Below are positions 63,525 to 64,000 of a stretch of 64,000 bases of DNA, one piece after another. Made by a program: the position numbers and the translations under genes. The stretch covers positions 62,001 through 126,000 of the forward strand of contig DAONSX010000001.1 in assembly GCA_035411425.1 (NCBI GenBank). The letters are read 5' to 3'. The notes under the pieces were generated by a model. It worked only from the letters and a program-made list of their open reading frames with translations. It did no database searches and was not told where the DNA came from. Source of the stretch: TTA-H9 sp002071415 (GTDB taxonomy: Bacteria > Bacteroidota > Bacteroidia > Bacteroidales > TTA-H9). Position 1 is the first letter of the stretch; the number at the start of each line of letters is the position of its first letter.

Positions 63525-64000
63525 ATGAATTCAAAAACTTCATCGAAAATATACGTTGCCATGCCTGTTATGGCAGAATATGAATATCTGCCTACTTTGC
63601 TCGAATGTTTGGAGAATCAAAGTTTCCAGAATTTCAAGCTTGTAGTTTGTGTAAATCAACCCGATGATTATCGCTTCAATCCCAATAAAATCCACATTTA
63701 TGAAGACAATCAGAAATGCTTGAGTTTACTGAAATCCAGTTCATATTCATTTGATATCGAGATTATCGATAGGTCTTCTACCGATATGGGGTGGAAAGGG
63801 AAGCATTGTGGGGTAGGGCAAGCCCGCAAAACAGTGATGGATGCTATTGCACGGGAAGCTAAAAATAACGATGATATCATTGTGAGTCTGGATGCTGATA
63901 CGCTATTTGGGACAGATTATTTAGAGGTTATAGCCCAGACTTTTCTTGATTATTCTTATATTGCTGCTTTATCGGTTCCTTATTATCATCCGCTCACCCA
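63525..64000 (+). CDS. Glycosyltransferase family 2 protein (3' truncated)
   Basis: Frame open from ATG 63525 to the window end, 158 codons visible. It begins with a short polar segment, then IYVAMPVMAEYEYLPTLLECLENQSFQNFKLVV (split across the text as the GT-A nucleotide fold), VCVNQPDDYR, GVGQARKTVMDAIA and the metal motif SLDADT. This is a GT-A family 2 fold; substrate unknown and the C-terminus is missing. Confidence 0.8.
   Translation, partial: MNSKTSSKIYVAMPVMAEYEYLPTLLECLENQSFQNFKLVVCVNQPDDYRFNPNKIHIYEDNQKCLSLLKSSSYSFDIEIIDRSSTDMGWKGKHCGVGQARKTVMDAIAREAKNNDDIIVSLDADTLFGTDYLEVIAQTFLDYSYIAALSVPYYHPLT

Overview
The window reads as a chromosomal segment of a Bacteroidota (Bacteroidetes) bacterium. 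The evidence is: three secreted proteins with C-terminal type IX secretion (T9SS) sorting domains; a CarboxypepD-plug TonB-dependent receptor; DUF4199, a LepB with an N-terminal membrane extension and a family of FKBP lipoproteins; and a recurrent Bacteroidetes-type -7 promoter element (TAnnTTTG) a short way upstream of about twenty genes. Base composition is AT-rich by eye (not computed). There is no prophage, intact insertion sequence, CRISPR array or rRNA operon. The left and right edges each cut a gene.

Layout. 1-6.5 kb: end of a BamA/TamA-type barrel gene, folC, a fused SpmA-SpmB membrane protein, a membrane-anchored TPR protein, fmt and hup. 6.5-11.2 kb: recQ (reverse), a long lepB, then about 1 kb without a recognisable gene. 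11.2-14.7 kb: a secreted seven-repeat (probable beta-propeller) T9SS cargo and a TPR/transmembrane/HTH regulator. 14.7-20.9 kb (reverse): a complete four-enzyme GDP-D-glycero-alpha-D-manno-heptose pathway, then two glycosyltransferases and a DUF4199 protein. 21.0 kb: the small SRP RNA. 21.2-29.2 kb (reverse): an Oar-like TonB-dependent receptor and a 1447-residue protein built from 23 units of about 57 residues. 29.2-35.2 kb: an AT-rich divergent control region with TTACA-NN-TGTAA palindromes, an XRE regulator, ndk, nrnA and four tandem FKBP lipoprotein genes. 35.5-46.1 kb: a DAACS symporter, a reverse sugar-permease/nucleotidyltransferase/anomeric-kinase operon, aroC, an AsmA-like protein, a DUF1848 protein and tRNA-Pro(GGG). 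46.2-56.0 kb (reverse): a T9SS protein, two TPR proteins, the tightly overlapped surE-TM-lpxB block, maf, nadE and an outer-membrane barrel. 56.3-64 kb: a secreted GH16 beta-glucanase, a short DnaE-type polymerase, an MFS exporter and the start of a GT2 gene.

Themes. Envelope biogenesis dominates: barrel assembly, lipid A (lpxB), heptose nucleotide synthesis and transfer, AsmA, LepB, periplasmic isomerases and T9SS cargo. The -7 elements were used to settle several start codons, and two genes (aroC, nrnA) look leaderless or nearly so. The stretches most worth following up are the 23-unit repeat protein with its palindrome-rich control region, the FKBP array, the DUF1848 protein with a radical-SAM-like cysteine triad at its C-terminus, and the composition break inside the propeller gene. 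I did not find a clear-cut new defence or mobile system.
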